In this document: piece after piece, positions 36,109-44,963 of the stretch
How the letters are laid out: the number at the start of each line of letters is the position of its first letter
Numbering within the stretch: the first letter of the stretch is position 1
From: Caballeronia novacaledonica
Lineage (GTDB): Bacteria; Pseudomonadota; Gammaproteobacteria; Burkholderiales; Burkholderiaceae
Assembly: GCF_900258035.1 (NCBI RefSeq)
Contig: NZ_OGTP01000036.1
Span: 1 to 47,693, forward strand
Direction: 5' to 3'
DNA length: 47,693 nucleotides
Notes under the pieces: generated by a model
Database searches by the model: none
What the model was told of the DNA's origin: nothing
Seen by the model: the letters and a program-made list of their open reading frames with translations, nothing else
Position numbers and translations under genes: made by a program

Positions 36109-37905
36109 TCAGAACGCGATGCCGAGCGTCAGATACGGCTTGATGCTCTTGTTCTTGAGTCCATACGCCACGTCGACGTTCACCGGGCCGACCGGGCTGC
36201 GCCAGCGCGCGCCGACGCCCACGCCGGGCTGAAACACGCGCTCGCCCCAGGTGTCGGTCGCGGTGCCGATGTCGAAGAACACCGCGCCGCCCCAGTCGTG
36301 CGTGAACCAGTGCTGATATTCGCTGCTGCCCGTCACCATGTATTTGGTCGGCAAAATCGAGCCCGACACATTGTTGCCGATACTCAGATAGCTGTAACCG
36401 CGCACCGAATTCGCGCCGCCCGCGCGGAACAGCAGCGACGCGGGCACGCCGCTCGACGGCCCGCTCGTGAACACGCCGCCGAATTCCGCGCGAAACACGA
36501 GCAGATCGTTCTTGCCGAGCGGCACGTATTGCAGCGCGTTGGTGTACAGGCGCGCGAACGTCTGATCGGACAGCGCGCCCTTGACGGCAAATCCCGCCTC
36601 CGCGCGGATGATGTTGCCGCGCCGCGGAAACAGCGGATCGTCGACGTCGCGGCGCACCCAGCTCCACGCGGGCACGAGCGCGCGCGCCGTCGACGGATTC
36701 GGCTCGTTCTGCGTCAGGCGGTCGTCGTAGAAAGTCAGCGAATACGTCGTGTCGATGTTCTGACGCGAGCGCGAACGCTGCACGCCGATGCGCCCGCTAT
36801 AGATTTTCGTGCTGGAGACGTCGGTGATCGTGTAGGAGCCGAACACGGCGTTCACCCAGCCGTGCGAATCGGGCGGCATCGCCAGTTGCACGCGGCCGTA
36901 CTGCTGCGTCTGGTCGAGCCGGCCGGAAATCGTGAACGGATACGCCTTTCCGAACGTGTCGAGATAGCTGTATGCGCCCTGGATGTGAAAACCCGTGTCC
37001 GTCGCGTAACCCACGCCGTAGCGGATGCTGTTGTACGGATACTCGCTCACCTTCACGTGCAGCGGCGTTTCGACCGGCTTGCTGACGTCGTTGTCCACGT
37101 CGATCGCCACGCTCGCGTAGTACGGCGTGTTCTGAATCTGACGCTGCAATTCGTTCACGCGCGCGACGTCGTACACCTCGCCGTCCTGGATCGGGTTCAC
37201 GTGGTCGATGATCCACGCGGGATAGCGCTTCGGCCCGCTCACGTCGAGCTTGCCGAGCGTGAAGGTCGGACCGCTGTCGAAGGTCACGGAGAGATCGGCG
37301 AGATGCGCGCGCGGATTGATGCGCGCCTGCGAGCGCACGATCTTCGCGCCGAGATAACGCTTCGACTGCAGCGCCCTGAGCGCGGCGTTCTTCGCGTCGT
37401 CCCAGCCGCTTTGCGTGAAAGGATCGCCTTCGCTGACCGAAAAGGCGAAACGCGCGGCGTTCTCCTGCGCGACGTCCTCGGTGCTCACCGCGCCGGTGAA
37501 CTGCAGTTGCACCGAGGCGACCTTGGTCCGCGGGCCGAGATCGACGCTCACCTTGACGCTGCGCTTGTCGTCTTCGGTGGTCACGTCGGTGCGCACGACC
37601 GGCGTGAAATAGCCTTCGGTCGCGACGAGATCGCGCACGTCCTTCGGCGTCGCGGTGACGAGGAACTGGAACTGGTCGTCGCTCACGTTGTCGCGCTTGG
37701 CGAAGCGGGCGATGTCGAGATTGTCCTTGAGCAGCTTCTTCACGCTGCGCGGCGCGTCGACGTCGACGTCGTACTTGGCGAATGCAGGCGCGGCGAAGCC
37801 GAACGCGACGAACGCGATGCACGCGACAATCAGGGCCGGCAAGCGCCGCGCGCCTGGCGATTTCACGCGCGACGCGCGCAGCGGATCAAACGAACGCCCC
37901 GCCAA
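36109..37905 (-). CDS. tamA: Autotransporter/translocation assembly factor TamA (Omp85 family)
   Basis: 598 residues. A signal peptide with a long n-region (hydrophobic core PALIVACIAFVAFGFAAPAFA) is followed by POTRA domains (about 45-290, e.g. PTFTLGKLDVSGPKRYPAW) and the 16-strand Omp85 barrel (about 290-598). The barrel includes the VRGYSYLSIGNN loop-6 motif and the terminal aromatic LTLGIAF. It sits in the outer membrane and partners TamB. The chosen start is TTG at 37905, because GGAGG lies 6 bases upstream. A GTG at 37866 would give a more compact signal peptide. It is the first gene of tamA-tamB. Confidence 0.93.
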   Translation of the reverse strand: MAGRSFDPLRASRVKSPGARRLPALIVACIAFVAFGFAAPAFAKYDVDVDAPRSVKKLLKDNLDIARFAKRDNVSDDQFQFLVTATPKDVRDLVATEGYFTPVVRTDVTTEDDKRSVKVSVDLGPRTKVASVQLQFTGAVSTEDVAQENAARFAFSVSEGDPFTQSGWDDAKNAALRALQSKRYLGAKIVRSQARINPRAHLADLSVTFDSGPTFTLGKLDVSGPKRYPAWIIDHVNPIQDGEVYDVARVNELQRQIQNTPYYASVAIDVDNDVSKPVETPLHVKVSEYPYNSIRYGVGYATDTGFHIQGAYSYLDTFGKAYPFTISGRLDQTQQYGRVQLAMPPDSHGWVNAVFGSYTITDVSSTKIYSGRIGVQRSRSRQNIDTTYSLTFYDDRLTQNEPNPSTARALVPAWSWVRRDVDDPLFPRRGNIIRAEAGFAVKGALSDQTFARLYTNALQYVPLGKNDLLVFRAEFGGVFTSGPSSGVPASLLFRAGGANSVRGYSYLSIGNNVSGSILPTKYMVTGSSEYQHWFTHDWGGAVFFDIGTATDTWGERVFQPGVGVGARWRSPVGPVNVDVAYGLKNKSIKPYLTLGIAF

Positions 37906-38243
37906 ACGTGACCTCCGGCATCGGGATGAGTGGGATTGAACGTAAAACGTGCAGCCGACGCGAAGCGGGCGCAGGCGCTATTTCACCACATCGGCATGCG
38001 CCGGCGCCGTAAAGCGGCCGCCCTCGCGCCGAGACGTGCGCCGTTGGACGGCGTAACGCCGGCCGGGTTCCGCGAAACCGGCACGCGCGTACGCCTTTCG
38101 CGACGCGAAACACCCGCGCGCCGATATGCGTTGCCGCCGCACGCTTGCGGTAAAATTGCGGCGCACGGGCGAAATGCGGGCTGCCGCGTTCGCCGACATC
38201 GTCAAAAGAGGCCTCGCGCCTCGTCCCCAACGGAAGCCGGATC
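37906..38243. other. Divergent intergenic region between tamA and the DUF3460 gene
   Basis: About 340 bp. It contains a TAAAAT -10-like box at 38151-38156 pointing to the DUF3460-scpA pair, without a properly spaced -35 (a TTGCCG lies only 14 bp upstream). Toward tamA only the ribosome site is clear. Short frames here show no protein-like pattern. Confidence 0.35.
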
Positions 38244-38429
38244 ATGTATCAGTCGGATATCACCCAGTTCATCAATCAGTTGAAAGAGCAAAAGCCGTCG
38301 CTGGAAGAAGAACAGCGCCGCGGCCGCGCGCTCCTGTGGGACAAGCAGCCGATCGACCTCGACGAACGCAGCACGCAGCAGCAGTCGCGCGTGAACCAGA
38401 CGCCGTACGTCTACTACCAGAACTTCTGA
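38244..38429 (+). CDS. Small DUF3460-family protein
   Basis: 61 residues: MYQSDITQFINQLKEQKP to a Tyr-rich end, TPYVYYQNF. I recognise it as the DUF3460 family, small conserved betaproteobacterial proteins of unknown function. It is hydrophilic with no signal peptide or membrane helix. The GTG start of scpA lies two bases after its stop, so the two are translationally linked, which hints at a role in or near chromosome segregation. That is inference only. Confidence 0.85.
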   Translation: MYQSDITQFINQLKEQKPSLEEEQRRGRALLWDKQPIDLDERSTQQQSRVNQTPYVYYQNF

Positions 38430-38431
38430 AC

Positions 38432-39343
38432 GTGAGCGCAGCCGGCCACGAGCCGCAATCGTCCGCGCATTCGCCGCACGAGCAAAAGCGCGACGACGCA
38501 CGGGAAGACCGGACGGTGGCGCTCGCCGCGCCCGCGACCGACTCGACGCCCGACACCATCGACGGCGTCGCGATCGCGCATCTGTACGGCGAGCCGCTCT
38601 GGAAGCTGCCTACCGACCTGTACATTCCGCCCGACGCGCTCGAAATTTTTCTCGAAGCGTTCGAAGGCCCGCTCGACCTGCTGCTCTACCTCATCCGCAA
38701 GCAGAACTTCAACGTGCTCGACATCCCGATGGCGGATGTCACCGCGCAATATCTCGGCTACGTCGACCAGATCCGCGAATCGAATCTGGAACTCGCGTCG
38801 GAATATCTGCTGATGGCGGCCATGCTGATCGAGATCAAGTCGCGCATGCTGCTGCCGGTCAAGAAAGCCGACACCGGCGAGGAAGCCGAAGATCCGCGCG
38901 CCGAACTCGTGCGCCGCCTGCTCGAATACGAGCAGATGAAACTCGCCGCGCAGAAGCTCGACCAGTTGCCGCAGCTCGGCCGCGACTTCCTGCGCGCGGA
39001 CATCTATATCGAGCAGTCCGCCGAGCAGCGTTTTCCCGATGTCGACATGAACGATCTGCGCGCCGCGTGGGCCGACGTCATCAAGCGCGCGAAGCTCGTG
39101 CAGCATCACAAGATTTCGCGGGAAGAACTTTCGGTGCGCGAGCACATGAGCGTGATCCTGCGGCGGCTGCAAAGCGCGCGTTTCATGGAGTTCACGGAGT
39201 TGTTCGACACCACGCGCGGCGTGCCGGTGGTCGTCGTGAATTTCATCGCGATGCTGGAGCTATCGCGCGAATCGCTGATCGAAATCACGCAGCCCGAGCC
39301 TTACGCGCCGATCTACGTGAGACTCGCCTACTCGCCCGCCTAA
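38432..39343 (+). CDS. scpA: Segregation and condensation protein A
   Basis: 303 residues. It is the kleisin subunit of the SMC-ScpAB condensin complex. The N-terminal kleisin helix is in the EIFLEAFEGPLDLLLYLIRK region (about 70-90), followed by NVLDIPMADVTAQYLGYV, LASEYLLMAAMLIEIKSRMLL and the C-terminal winged-helix part (RREELS-like, VVVNFIAMLELSRE). Both a 45-residue disordered Ser/His/Asp-rich N-terminal stretch and the GTG start at 38432 are uncertain; an ATG-initiated shorter form is not obvious. No scpB is adjacent. Confidence 0.92.
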   Translation: MSAAGHEPQSSAHSPHEQKRDDAREDRTVALAAPATDSTPDTIDGVAIAHLYGEPLWKLPTDLYIPPDALEIFLEAFEGPLDLLLYLIRKQNFNVLDIPMADVTAQYLGYVDQIRESNLELASEYLLMAAMLIEIKSRMLLPVKKADTGEEAEDPRAELVRRLLEYEQMKLAAQKLDQLPQLGRDFLRADIYIEQSAEQRFPDVDMNDLRAAWADVIKRAKLVQHHKISREELSVREHMSVILRRLQSARFMEFTELFDTTRGVPVVVVNFIAMLELSRESLIEITQPEPYAPIYVRLAYSPA

Positions 39344-39346
39344 AAT
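39341..39346 (+). promoter_or_regulatory. -10 box candidate for panCD
   Basis: TAAAAT overlaps the scpA stop codon, about 70 bp before the panC ATG. A poor -35 (GTGAGA, 39317-39322) lies 18 bp upstream. panCD may also be read from the scpA transcript. Confidence 0.35.
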
Positions 39347-39413
39347 TCGCTTTTCTTTTCCCCAGCCTCGGTGCGACGCTGATTGAAGCCGCCCGCCAGG
39401 AGACACCCGCTCG

Positions 39414-40247
39414 ATGAAAGTCATCAGCTCCATCCACGAACTGCGCGACCAGTTGCGCGGCCAGAACCGAACCGCCTTCGTCCCGACGATGGGCAACCTC
39501 CACGAAGGCCATCTCTCGCTGATGCGCCTCGCGCGCCAGCACGGCGACCCGGTCGTCGCGAGCATCTTCGTGAACCGACTGCAATTCGGCCCGAACGAAG
39601 ACTTCGACAAATATCCGCGCACGCTGCAGGACGACATCGAAAAGCTGCAAAAAGAGAACGTCTACGTGCTGTTCGCGCCGACCGAGCGCGACATGTATCC
39701 GGAGCCGCAGGAGTATCGCGTGCACCCGCCGCACAATCTCGGCGACATCCTCGAAGGCGAATTCCGCCCCGGCTTCTTCACGGGCGTGTGCACCGTCGTG
39801 ATGAAGCTGATGTCGTGCGTGCAGCCGCGCGTCGCGGTGTTCGGCAAGAAGGACTATCAGCAGCTCATGATCGTGCGCGCCATGTGCAATCAGTTCGCGC
39901 TGCCCACCGAAATCGTCGCGGCGGAAACCGTGCGTGACGCGGACGGCCTCGCGCTGTCGTCGCGCAACCGGTTCTTGTCGGCGGATGAGCGCGCCGAAGC
40001 GCCGAAGCTCGCGCAGCAGCTACAGCGCGTGCGCGAAGCGGTGCTGTCGGGCAAGCGCGACATCGCCGCACTCGAACGCGACGCGATGAACGCGCTCGCC
40101 GAGCGCGGCTGGAAGCCCGATTACATCAGCGTGCGCAAGCGTTCGAACCTGCTGCCGCCGGGCGAGGCGGACGCGGATGCGCCGCTCGTCGTGCTCGCCG
40201 CCGCGAAGCTCGGCACGACGCGCCTCATCGACAATCTGGAAATCTGA
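39414..40247 (+). CDS. panC: Pantothenate synthetase
   Basis: 277 residues. It joins pantoate and beta-alanine with ATP to make pantothenate. The nucleotidyltransferase family motifs are clear: FVPTMGNLHEGH (the HxGH site, near residue 30), FVNRLQFGPNEDF, FFTGVCTVVMKL, FGKKDYQQL and the KMSKS-like SSRNRFLS. It is followed 10 bp later by panD, which makes its beta-alanine substrate, so the two form a coherent operon. Confidence 0.97.
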   Translation: MKVISSIHELRDQLRGQNRTAFVPTMGNLHEGHLSLMRLARQHGDPVVASIFVNRLQFGPNEDFDKYPRTLQDDIEKLQKENVYVLFAPTERDMYPEPQEYRVHPPHNLGDILEGEFRPGFFTGVCTVVMKLMSCVQPRVAVFGKKDYQQLMIVRAMCNQFALPTEIVAAETVRDADGLALSSRNRFLSADERAEAPKLAQQLQRVREAVLSGKRDIAALERDAMNALAERGWKPDYISVRKRSNLLPPGEADADAPLVVLAAAKLGTTRLIDNLEI

Positions 40248-40257
40248 AGGAAGCATC

Positions 40258-40644
40258 ATGCAACGCACCATGCTCAAATCGAAAATTCACCGCGCGACGG
40301 TCACGCACTGCGAGTTGCACTACGAAGGCTCGTGCGCGATCGACGAGAACCTGCTCGAAGCCGCGAACCTGATGGAAAACGAGCAGATCGACATCTGGAA
40401 CGTGAACAACGGCGAGCGCCTGACCACGTACGCGATCAAGGGCGAGCGCGGCAGCGGCATGATCTCGCTGAACGGCTCGGCCGCGCGCCGCGCGCAACTG
40501 GGCGACCTCGTGATCATCGCGGCGTTCGCGCAGGTCGATGAAGAAGAGATCAAGGCCGGCTGGAAGCCGAATCTCGTGTTCGTCGACGACGACAACCGCA
40601 TCAAGGGCAGCCGCGATCACGTGCCGACGCAGAACTGGACGTAA
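40258..40644 (+). CDS. panD: Aspartate 1-decarboxylase
   Basis: 128 residues, made as a proenzyme that cleaves itself at Gly24-Ser25 (HYEGSCAID) to create the pyruvoyl cofactor. It decarboxylates aspartate to beta-alanine for PanC. The conserved MLKSKIHRATVT start, the Tyr-containing TTYAIKGERGSG loop and the NGSAARRAQLGDLVII segment are present. Start 40258 has GGAAG nearby. A terminator follows. Confidence 0.97.
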   Translation: MQRTMLKSKIHRATVTHCELHYEGSCAIDENLLEAANLMENEQIDIWNVNNGERLTTYAIKGERGSGMISLNGSAARRAQLGDLVIIAAFAQVDEEEIKAGWKPNLVFVDDDNRIKGSRDHVPTQNWT

Positions 40645-40662
40645 TCGCCGCTTCCCTGGCAC

Positions 40663-40695
40663 AAGCCGGCGTATTCCTGCGGGACGCCGGCTTTT
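40663..40695. terminator. Terminator between convergent panD and the ParA-like gene
   Basis: Perfect 10-bp arms AAGCCGGCGT (40663-40672) and ACGCCGGCTT (40684-40693) with an 11-base loop and a short T run. It ends panCD and touches the stop of the minus-strand gene. Confidence 0.75.
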
Positions 40696-41322
40696 CTACT
40701 TTCTGGACGCCCATTCGACGATCGGCTGCCACTGCTCCAGATCCTTTTCGACGCGGCTCTGCGCCACGTCCCAGATCGTGAGCCCGTGCGCGGCGAGCTG
40801 CACGTAGTTCTGCGTATCGCGCAAAAAGCCGAGCACCGGCAGGTCGAGCCCTTCGACGAAGCGATGCAACTGATCCGCCGAGCGCGTGCGCGCATCCACG
40901 CGCATGCCGACCACGCCGACTTCGATCGACCCTTTGCGCACGCCCTTTTCCTTCGCGAGCCTGGCGAGAAAGTCCTGCGTCGCGAGGATGTCGAACATCG
41001 ACGGCTGCAGCGGCACGATCACCTTGTCCGCCAGTTCCAGCGCCAGCGAGAGGCGATTGCCGTGCACGCCGGCGGGCGTATCGACGACGGCTTTCTCCAG
41101 ACCTTTGGGCGGTTTCGCCGGAGAATCGGTGTCGATGTTCCATTCCTCGATCTTCGGCAGCGTGCCGACGCGCAGCGAGAGCCACGCGTGCGCCGAGCGC
41201 TGCTTGTCGAGATCGGCGAGCGCGACCCACTCGCCTTCTGCCGCGAAATGCCCGGCCAGATTGGTTGCGAGCGTGCTTTTGCCCACGCCGCCCTTCGGAT
41301 TTGCCACTACGATCACGGTCAT
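40696..41322 (-). CDS. ParA/MinD-family ATPase
   Basis: 208 residues, a small ParA-like P-loop protein. The deviant Walker A KGGVGKST opens the protein (MTVIVVANPKGGVGKST), followed by ADLDKQRSAHAWLSLR, a Walker B-like VVDTPAGVHG and VIVPLQPSMFDILAT. No DNA-binding N-terminal domain and no parB neighbour are present, so it is an orphan. It may position a cell component or act like the ParA-family proteins common on beta-proteobacterial chromosomes. The start at 41322 is the conserved position. It is divergent from the thioesterase. Confidence 0.85.
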   Translation of the reverse strand: MTVIVVANPKGGVGKSTLATNLAGHFAAEGEWVALADLDKQRSAHAWLSLRVGTLPKIEEWNIDTDSPAKPPKGLEKAVVDTPAGVHGNRLSLALELADKVIVPLQPSMFDILATQDFLARLAKEKGVRKGSIEVGVVGMRVDARTRSADQLHRFVEGLDLPVLGFLRDTQNYVQLAAHGLTIWDVAQSRVEKDLEQWQPIVEWASRK

Positions 41323-41512
41323 GAAGTGTCCCGGATTTTGTTGAGTGCGCGCGCATTGCCGCGCGACGCGCACGATTTCGTCTATACAAGACAGGTGCAT
41401 GATTCGAGCGTTGATATTATCGGCAAAATTGATGCAGGCGGCACGCCATCCGAACGGCCGTGCCGCATTTCCGCCGATATCGGCGTTCATCACCCTCCGA
41501 CTTCCAACGCCC

Positions 41513-41932
41513 ATGACTCAACTCCGTTCCGATGTCACGCTCGATTTCCTGCGCAACCGTCAAAAAGGCCGCCTGCCCGACCTGCTCGGCGTGCAACTGA
41601 TTTCGCTCGATCAGGGCGAATTGAGCGGCGAGCTCGCGATCCGTCCGGAACTGCTCGCGCCCAATGGCTTTCTGCACGCGGCGACCGTCGTCGGCCTCGC
41701 GGATACGTGCTGCGGTTATGCGTGCATCGCGCATCTGCCGGAGAAGGCGCAGAACTTCACGACGCTCGAACTGAAGAGCAACCACGTGTCGACGGCGCGC
41801 GAAGGGAAGATCGTCGCGAAAGCGACGGCCGTGCATCTCGGACGCAGCACGCAGGTGTGGGACGCGACGGTGACGAACGGCGACGGCAAGCTGATCGCGA
41901 TGTTCCGTTGCACGCAGATGATTCTTTATTGA
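41513..41932 (+). CDS. PaaI-family hotdog thioesterase
   Basis: 139 residues. The hotdog-fold acyl-CoA thioesterase pattern is present: LPDLLGVQLISLDQGELSGEL, then the active-site region PNGFLHAATVVGLADTCCGYA, TTLELKSNHVSTAREGKIVAKA and VTNGDGKLIAMFRCTQ. Substrates of this family are phenylacetyl- or other acyl-CoAs. Start 41513 (MTQLRSDVT). Its last 7 bp overlap the end of cobQ on the other strand. Confidence 0.88.
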   Translation: MTQLRSDVTLDFLRNRQKGRLPDLLGVQLISLDQGELSGELAIRPELLAPNGFLHAATVVGLADTCCGYACIAHLPEKAQNFTTLELKSNHVSTAREGKIVAKATAVHLGRSTQVWDATVTNGDGKLIAMFRCTQMILY

Positions 41933-43410
41933 GCGAAAGCGGCTCGCAGCGCGTCCAGATCGAGCGATTCCGCAAACGAATCCGCGAGACGATCGAGCGA
42001 TGCCTCGCGCAGCGCCGGGTAATCGAGCGGCTCGGCGTCCTTCACGCCCGCCCACGCGAGCAGCGCGGCGCAGGCGTCGGGCGTATCGAACACGCCGTGC
42101 AGATAGGTCGCGGCGATCTGATCGTCGTCGGAAACGGCGCCGTCGAAACGCCCCGTATCCAGCGCGACGAGCGGCCGCGCGAGCGCCGGTCCGTGCGTGA
42201 CGCCCATGTGGATTTCGTAGCCGCGCACGGGCGCTGGCGTATCGCCGATCGTCAACCGTCCGGCGACGTTCTCAAGCTGCTTGCGCTGCGTGAGCACGGT
42301 GGAAAGATCGAGCAATCCGAGCCCGTTTGCGCAACCCGCCGCGCCTTCGACGCCGTCCGGATCGTCGATCGTGCGCCCGAGCATCTGCATGCCGCCGCAG
42401 ATGCCCAGCACCTTGCCGCCGTAGCGCAGATGCCGATCGATCGCGCGATCCCAGCCGTTCTCGCGCAGCCACGCGAGATCGCGCTGCACGCTCTTCGATC
42501 CGGGCAGCACGATGAGATCGGCAGGCGGCGGCGCGATGCCCGCGCGCACATAGCTGAAATCGACCTGACGATGCGCACGCAGCGCGTCGAAATCCGTGTG
42601 ATTGCTGATGCGCGGCAGCGCGGGAACGATCACCTTCAACGCAGGTGCCGAATCGGACGCAGCGCGCACGTGCGGCTGGCTCGGCAGGATATCTTCGGCG
42701 TCGAGCGTGAGGCCATGCAGATACGGCAGCACGCCGAACACCGGCTTGCCCGTTTGCGCGACGAGCCAGTCGAGCCCCGGTTGCAGCAACCCGATATCCC
42801 CGCGAAACCGGTTGATGACGAAGCCGCGCACGCGCGCCCGCTCGCTCTCCGACAAACACGCCAGCGTGCCGACGAGATGCGCGAACACGCCGCCGCGATC
42901 GATATCGGCGACGAGCACGACCGGGCAATCGACGCGCTCCGCAAAACCCATGTTGGCGATATCGCCGTCGCGCAGATTGATTTCGGCGGGACTGCCCGCG
43001 CCTTCGATGATCACCGCATCGAATTCGTCTTGCAGGCGCGCATAGGACGCGAGCACGGCGTCGAACGCGATGCGCTTGTAATCGTGATACGCGCGCGCAT
43101 CGAGGTTCGCGTGCGCGTGGCCGTGGATGATGACCTGCGCGCCGCGATCGCTCGTCGGCTTGAGCAGCACCGGATTGAAGTCGATGCGCGCCGGCACGCC
43201 CGCCGCGACCGCCTGCAGCGCCTGCGCGCGGCCGATCTCGCCGCCGTCGACGGTCACCGCGCTGTTGAGCGCCATGTTCTGCGGCTTGAACGGCGCGACC
43301 CGCACGCCGCCGCGCCGCGCGAGGCGGCACAGGCCCGCGACGAGCGTGCTCTTGCCCGCATCGGACGTCGTGCCCTGGATCATCAGCGTGCCGCGTGGCT
43401 TGAATGGCAT
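41926..43410 (-). CDS. cobQ: Cobyric acid synthase, glutamine-hydrolysing
   Basis: 494 residues. It amidates four side-chain carboxyls of adenosyl-cobyrinic a,c-diamide during B12 synthesis. The N-terminal P-loop-like synthetase domain has MIQGTTSDAGKSTLVAGLCR, PFKPQNMALNSAVT, IEGAGSPAEINLRDGDIANM and VADIDRGGVFA. The C-terminal glutamine amidotransferase domain has the nucleophile Cys in LGICGGMQMLG and a catalytic His in YLHGVFD. It is divergent from cobU, with 56 bp between the genes. Confidence 0.96.
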   Translation of the reverse strand: MPFKPRGTLMIQGTTSDAGKSTLVAGLCRLARRGGVRVAPFKPQNMALNSAVTVDGGEIGRAQALQAVAAGVPARIDFNPVLLKPTSDRGAQVIIHGHAHANLDARAYHDYKRIAFDAVLASYARLQDEFDAVIIEGAGSPAEINLRDGDIANMGFAERVDCPVVLVADIDRGGVFAHLVGTLACLSESERARVRGFVINRFRGDIGLLQPGLDWLVAQTGKPVFGVLPYLHGLTLDAEDILPSQPHVRAASDSAPALKVIVPALPRISNHTDFDALRAHRQVDFSYVRAGIAPPPADLIVLPGSKSVQRDLAWLRENGWDRAIDRHLRYGGKVLGICGGMQMLGRTIDDPDGVEGAAGCANGLGLLDLSTVLTQRKQLENVAGRLTIGDTPAPVRGYEIHMGVTHGPALARPLVALDTGRFDGAVSDDDQIAATYLHGVFDTPDACAALLAWAGVKDAEPLDYPALREASLDRLADSFAESLDLDALRAAFAQ

Positions 43411-43454
43411 CGGGCGATTCCCATGAAGAACAACGCGCTATCTTAGCCCGTCAG

Positions 43455-43460
43455 TACAAT
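43455..43460 (+). promoter_or_regulatory. -10 box candidate directly before cobU
   Basis: TACAAT ends only 6 bp before the cobU ATG. No purine-rich ribosome site lies between, and no good -35 is visible. If real, the transcript would start at or near the start codon. Confidence 0.35.
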
Positions 43461-43466
43461 ATCGCG

Positions 43467-44015
43467 ATGACCTCCGATCTCACTTTCATCCTCGGCGGCG
43501 CGCGTTCCGGCAAGAGCGCGCACGCCGAACGGCTCGCCGTCGAAAGCGCGATGCCCGTCACGTATATCGCGACCGCGCGCATCGGCGATACCGAGTTCGC
43601 CGAACGCGTGCGGCTGCATCGCGAGCGCCGGCCCGCGCACTGGTCGCTGGTCGAAGCGCCGCTCGATCTAGCCGGCGCATTGCGCGAAGCGGATCGCGCC
43701 GGGCATTGCGTGCTGATCGACTGCCTCACGCTGTGGCTCGCGAATCTGCTGTTCTCGTCGGCGAGCGCGAGCGAGGAAATCGCCGTCCTGCCCGAGAGCG
43801 CGCGCGATGCCTTCGCGCAATTCGACGCGGCGCTCGCCGAAGTGCACGGCAAGGTCATCGTCGTGAGCAATGAAATCGGTCTGGGCGTCGTGCCGCTCGG
43901 CTCGGTCACGCGTCTTTATGTCGATGAACTCGGGCGTCTGAATCAGCGCGTCGCCGCCGCGAGCGCGCGCGCGACGCTGATGGTCGCGGGCCTGCCGCTC
44001 GCGCTCAAGGGATAA
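43467..44015 (+). CDS. cobU: Adenosylcobinamide kinase / adenosylcobinamide-phosphate guanylyltransferase
   Basis: 182 residues. This bifunctional enzyme activates adenosylcobinamide to the GDP form in the nucleotide-loop assembly of B12. The P-loop GGARSGKSAHAERLA is at the N terminus; the conserved ATARIGDTEFAERVRLHRERR contains the His that carries GMP; LIDCLTLWLANLL and VVSNEIGLGVVP are further family motifs. Start 43467 begins just before the conserved TFILGGARSGKS. An upstream extension (from 43404) overlaps cobQ and is rejected. cbiB follows 5 bp later. Confidence 0.95.
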   Translation: MTSDLTFILGGARSGKSAHAERLAVESAMPVTYIATARIGDTEFAERVRLHRERRPAHWSLVEAPLDLAGALREADRAGHCVLIDCLTLWLANLLFSSASASEEIAVLPESARDAFAQFDAALAEVHGKVIVVSNEIGLGVVPLGSVTRLYVDELGRLNQRVAAASARATLMVAGLPLALKG

Positions 44016-44020
44016 GCGCG

Positions 44021-44962
44021 ATGCTCCTACTCTCCGCCTACGCGATGGCCCTGCTCGCGGTGCTCGGCGTGATCGTCGATCGCATCTTCGGCGAGCCGCG
44101 CGCGCGGCATCCGCTCGTCGGCTTCGGCAAGCTCGCGACGCAACTCGAAGCGCGCATGAACACCGGCTTTCGCGCGCGGCCTGCGGGCATCGTCGCGTGG
44201 TTCGTGCTGATCGCGCCGCCGGTGGGCATCGCGTGCTTCATCGTCAGCGTGCTGCCGTTCGCGTATGCGTGCTTCGTGCACGTGTTGCTGCTGTGGTTCG
44301 CGCTCGGCGCCAAAAGTCTGCGCGAGCACATCGCGCCGATCGCGCGCGCGTTGAGTTTCGGCGATATCGACCATGCACGCGCACTGACTTCGCGCATCGT
44401 GTCGCGCGACACGTCGCATGCCGACGAAAACGCGCTCTCGCGCGCCGCCGTGGAATCCGCGCTGGAAAACGGCAACGACGCGATCTTCGGCGCGATCTTC
44501 TGGTTCGCGGTCGCGGGCGGTCCGGGCGCGCTGATGTTCCGCCTCGCCAACACGCTCGACGCGATGTGGGGCTATCGCACGCCGCGCTATCTGCGCTTCG
44601 GCTGGGCGGCCGCGCGCTTCGACGACGTGCTCAACTTCGTTCCCGCGCGCCTCACGGCGGCGACCTACGCGCTCGCGGGCGACACGCACATGGCGTGGCA
44701 CTGCTGGCGCACGCAGGCGCGCTCGTGGGACAGTCCGAACGCCGGTCCCGTGATGGCCTCGGGCGCGGGCAGCCTGAACGTGCTGATCGGCGGCGCGGCG
44801 GTGTATCACGGCGTCGTCGAAACGCGGCCGACCCTCGGCGCGGGTCACACGGCGAACCCGAAGCATGTGGTCGCGGCGTTGCGGCTCGTCGAGCGCGCGA
44901 TCCTCATGTGGCTCGTGGCGCTGCTGGTCTTCGCCGCGATCAGCGTCACGACGAGTGGCTGA
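44021..44962 (+). CDS. cbiB: Adenosylcobinamide-phosphate synthase CbiB/CobD
   Basis: 313 residues, an integral membrane protein with hydrophobic segments at about 5-20, 55-100 and the C terminus (ILMWLVALLVFAAISV). Family landmarks: VIVDRIFGEPRARHPLVGFGK, RIVSRDTSHADENALSRAAVES, NTLDAMWGYRTPRYLRFGWAAAR and a Gly-rich stretch before the end. It attaches aminopropanol phosphate (or aminopropanol) to adenosylcobyric acid. It sits between cobU and the decarboxylase that makes the aminopropanol phosphate, so three consecutive steps are encoded together. Confidence 0.95.
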   Translation: MLLLSAYAMALLAVLGVIVDRIFGEPRARHPLVGFGKLATQLEARMNTGFRARPAGIVAWFVLIAPPVGIACFIVSVLPFAYACFVHVLLLWFALGAKSLREHIAPIARALSFGDIDHARALTSRIVSRDTSHADENALSRAAVESALENGNDAIFGAIFWFAVAGGPGALMFRLANTLDAMWGYRTPRYLRFGWAAARFDDVLNFVPARLTAATYALAGDTHMAWHCWRTQARSWDSPNAGPVMASGAGSLNVLIGGAAVYHGVVETRPTLGAGHTANPKHVVAALRLVERAILMWLVALLVFAAISVTTSG

Positions 44963-44963
44963 C

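Noticed and set aside
32154..36143. A 1329-codon open frame on the plus strand
   Set aside because: It is exactly antisense to tamB and Arg-rich, the usual shadow frame of high-GC coding DNA; tamB has clear family features.
43411..43466. Cobalamin riboswitch before cobU or cobQ
   Set aside because: Only 56 bp separate the divergent genes, far too short for the roughly 200-base riboswitch, and no B12-box-like sequence is seen.
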